Origin: Alkalicella caledoniensis
GTDB lineage: Bacteria; Bacillota; Proteinivoracia; Proteinivoracales; Proteinivoracaceae
Direction of reading: 5' to 3'
Assembly: GCF_014467015.1 (NCBI RefSeq)
Contig: NZ_CP058559.1
Coordinates: 1,984,001-2,048,000, forward strand
Length of the DNA stretch: 64,000 nucleotides
Positions 63,312 through 64,000 of this stretch are shown here, piece by piece (position 1 is the stretch's first letter; every line of letters begins with the position of its first letter). A program made the translations under genes and the position numbers. The notes below the pieces were generated by a model. It saw only the letters and a list, made by a program, of their open reading frames with translations, made no database searches and was not told the DNA's origin.

Positions 63312-64000
63312 ATGAATATGCCAGAACTTAAAATAGGGGATTTAGTAGCATCTAAACCCATAGTTCAAGGAGCCATGGGTGTAGGGGTATCTTTATCGAA
63401 GCTTGCAGCAGCTGTTGCCAATGAAGGTGGAGTTGGGACTATATCAGCTGTGCAAATAGGTTTTAACGAGCCTGATTTTGAAAAAAATACTGTAGAAGCC
63501 AACATAAGGGCTTTAAGAAATCATATAAAAGAAGCTAGAAAACTAAGCCCTAAAGGAATTATAGGGGTTAATATATTAGTTGCCATTAACGAATACAGAG
63601 AAATGGTAAAGGCAGCAGTAGATGAAGGAGTAGACATAATTGTATCTGGAGCTGGGCTACCAACGGAACTTCCCGGCTTGGTAAAAGGCTCTAAAACCAA
63701 AATTGCACCAATTGTCTCATCGGGTAAAGCTGCAGCTCTAATATGTAAGATGTGGGATCGCAAGCATCAGGTGCTACCTGACTTAATAGTTGTGGAGGGG
63801 CCAGAAGCTGGTGGTCACCTAGGTTTTTCTAAAGAACAATTAGAAAGCCCTAGCTGCCCAACCTTAGAAGAAGCCACCAAGGAAGTAATAGAAGCCATTA
63901 AACCCTTTGAGGAGAAGTCTGGAAAGAAAATACCAGTCATCGCCGCAGGAGGAGTCTATGACGGTAAAGATATAGCTAAGTTTATCAAACTAGGTGCATC
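63312..64000 (+). CDS. Nitronate monooxygenase / FabK-like flavoprotein (partial)
   Basis: The gene is open for 229 codons to the window edge. The TIM-barrel FMN-binding family is shown by IVQGAMGVGVSLSKLAAAVAN at the N-terminus, LVAINEYREMV, IIVSGAGLPTELPGLV, VVEGPEAGGHLGF (catalytic-type His) and IPVIAAGGVYDGKDIAKFI. This matches nitronate monooxygenases and enoyl-ACP reductase II (FabK); the PEAGGHLG motif is shared by both. The absence of fatty-acid genes nearby leans to nitronate monooxygenase. The ATG follows GAGGAGTG. Confidence 0.9.
   Translation, partial: MNMPELKIGDLVASKPIVQGAMGVGVSLSKLAAAVANEGGVGTISAVQIGFNEPDFEKNTVEANIRALRNHIKEARKLSPKGIIGVNILVAINEYREMVKAAVDEGVDIIVSGAGLPTELPGLVKGSKTKIAPIVSSGKAAALICKMWDRKHQVLPDLIVVEGPEAGGHLGFSKEQLESPSCPTLEEATKEVIEAIKPFEEKSGKKIPVIAAGGVYDGKDIAKFIKLGA

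Overview
The window looks like the chromosome of a low-GC, Gram-positive, spore-former-type Firmicute, most likely a member of the Clostridia. The support is AT-rich DNA, strong AGGAGG-type ribosome binding sites, T-box leaders in front of aminoacyl-tRNA synthetase genes, an OmpR-type two-component system, FtsEX, and clostridial-type efflux and AraC/GyrI-like regulators. No rRNA, tRNA, CRISPR array or prophage block was recognised. The genus cannot be fixed from the sequence alone.

Layout. 1-1.4 kb: 3'-running two-component system (kinase cut by the window edge). 1.5-9.0 kb: a drug-defence block (TetR regulator, DHA3-type MFS pump, and a frameshifted rifamycin phosphotransferase) followed by a DUF2200 gene, with two identical 1807-bp insertion sequences at 1684-3490 and 9114-10920. 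Both insertions have 27-28 bp target duplications and sit directly against a TTGACA -35 box. 11-16.5 kb: T-box-controlled asnS; a TetM/EF-G-like GTPase fused to a Rae1/YacP-type NYN nuclease domain; an AraC/GyrI-like regulator. 16.7-21.4 kb: a heterodimeric ABC exporter whose second subunit is clipped and runs into an acetyltransferase remnant, then a MerR regulator fused to a methyltransferase. 21.6-24.7 kb: ftsE-ftsX followed by a secreted coiled-coil protein fused to DUF3048. 24.8-32.3 kb: small kinase, Gfo/Idh oxidoreductase with an apparent ATA start, orphan PTS IIB, GNAT, a uvrA 3' relic, recQ, and a marR-MATE pair. 32.35-32.74 kb: a hairpin-rich non-coding element bounded by inverted repeats. 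32.7-39.5 kb: lactonase-pepT, an M29 aminopeptidase, a small ArsR/DUF2087 operon, and T-box-controlled glnS. 39.6-50.7 kb: MYG1-family protein, a second heterodimeric ABC exporter, a diverged 2-hydroxyacid dehydrogenase, a DEAD-box-type helicase with a DEFD box, an aldose epimerase, and a glycogen debranching enzyme. 50.7-57.6 kb: an MFS pump behind a riboswitch-like leader, a permuted NlpC/P60-like hydrolase, an ABC-F protein behind a leader-peptide attenuator, and topoisomerase III. 57.6-64 kb: FAD/Rieske oxidoreductase, DUF1904, two rRNA-modification enzymes, a proline-rich cell-surface protein, and a partial nitronate monooxygenase/FabK-like gene.

How the genes fit together. The strongest theme is defence against ribosome- and membrane-targeting drugs: two MFS pumps, one MATE pump, two ABC exporters, Rph, ABC-F and the TetM-like GTPase, most with their own local sensor (TetR, AraC/GyrI, MerR, MarR, leader peptide, riboswitch-like RNA). 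The second theme is transcription attenuation: two T-boxes, one ABC-F attenuator and one riboswitch-like leader. The most promising unusual proteins are the GTPase-Rae1 fusion, the FtsEX-linked coiled coil-DUF3048 protein and the MerR-methyltransferase fusion. The most promising unusual DNA signals are the -35-box-directed insertion sequence and the inverted-repeat-bounded structured element at 32.35 kb, of which one end recurs at 57.5 kb.
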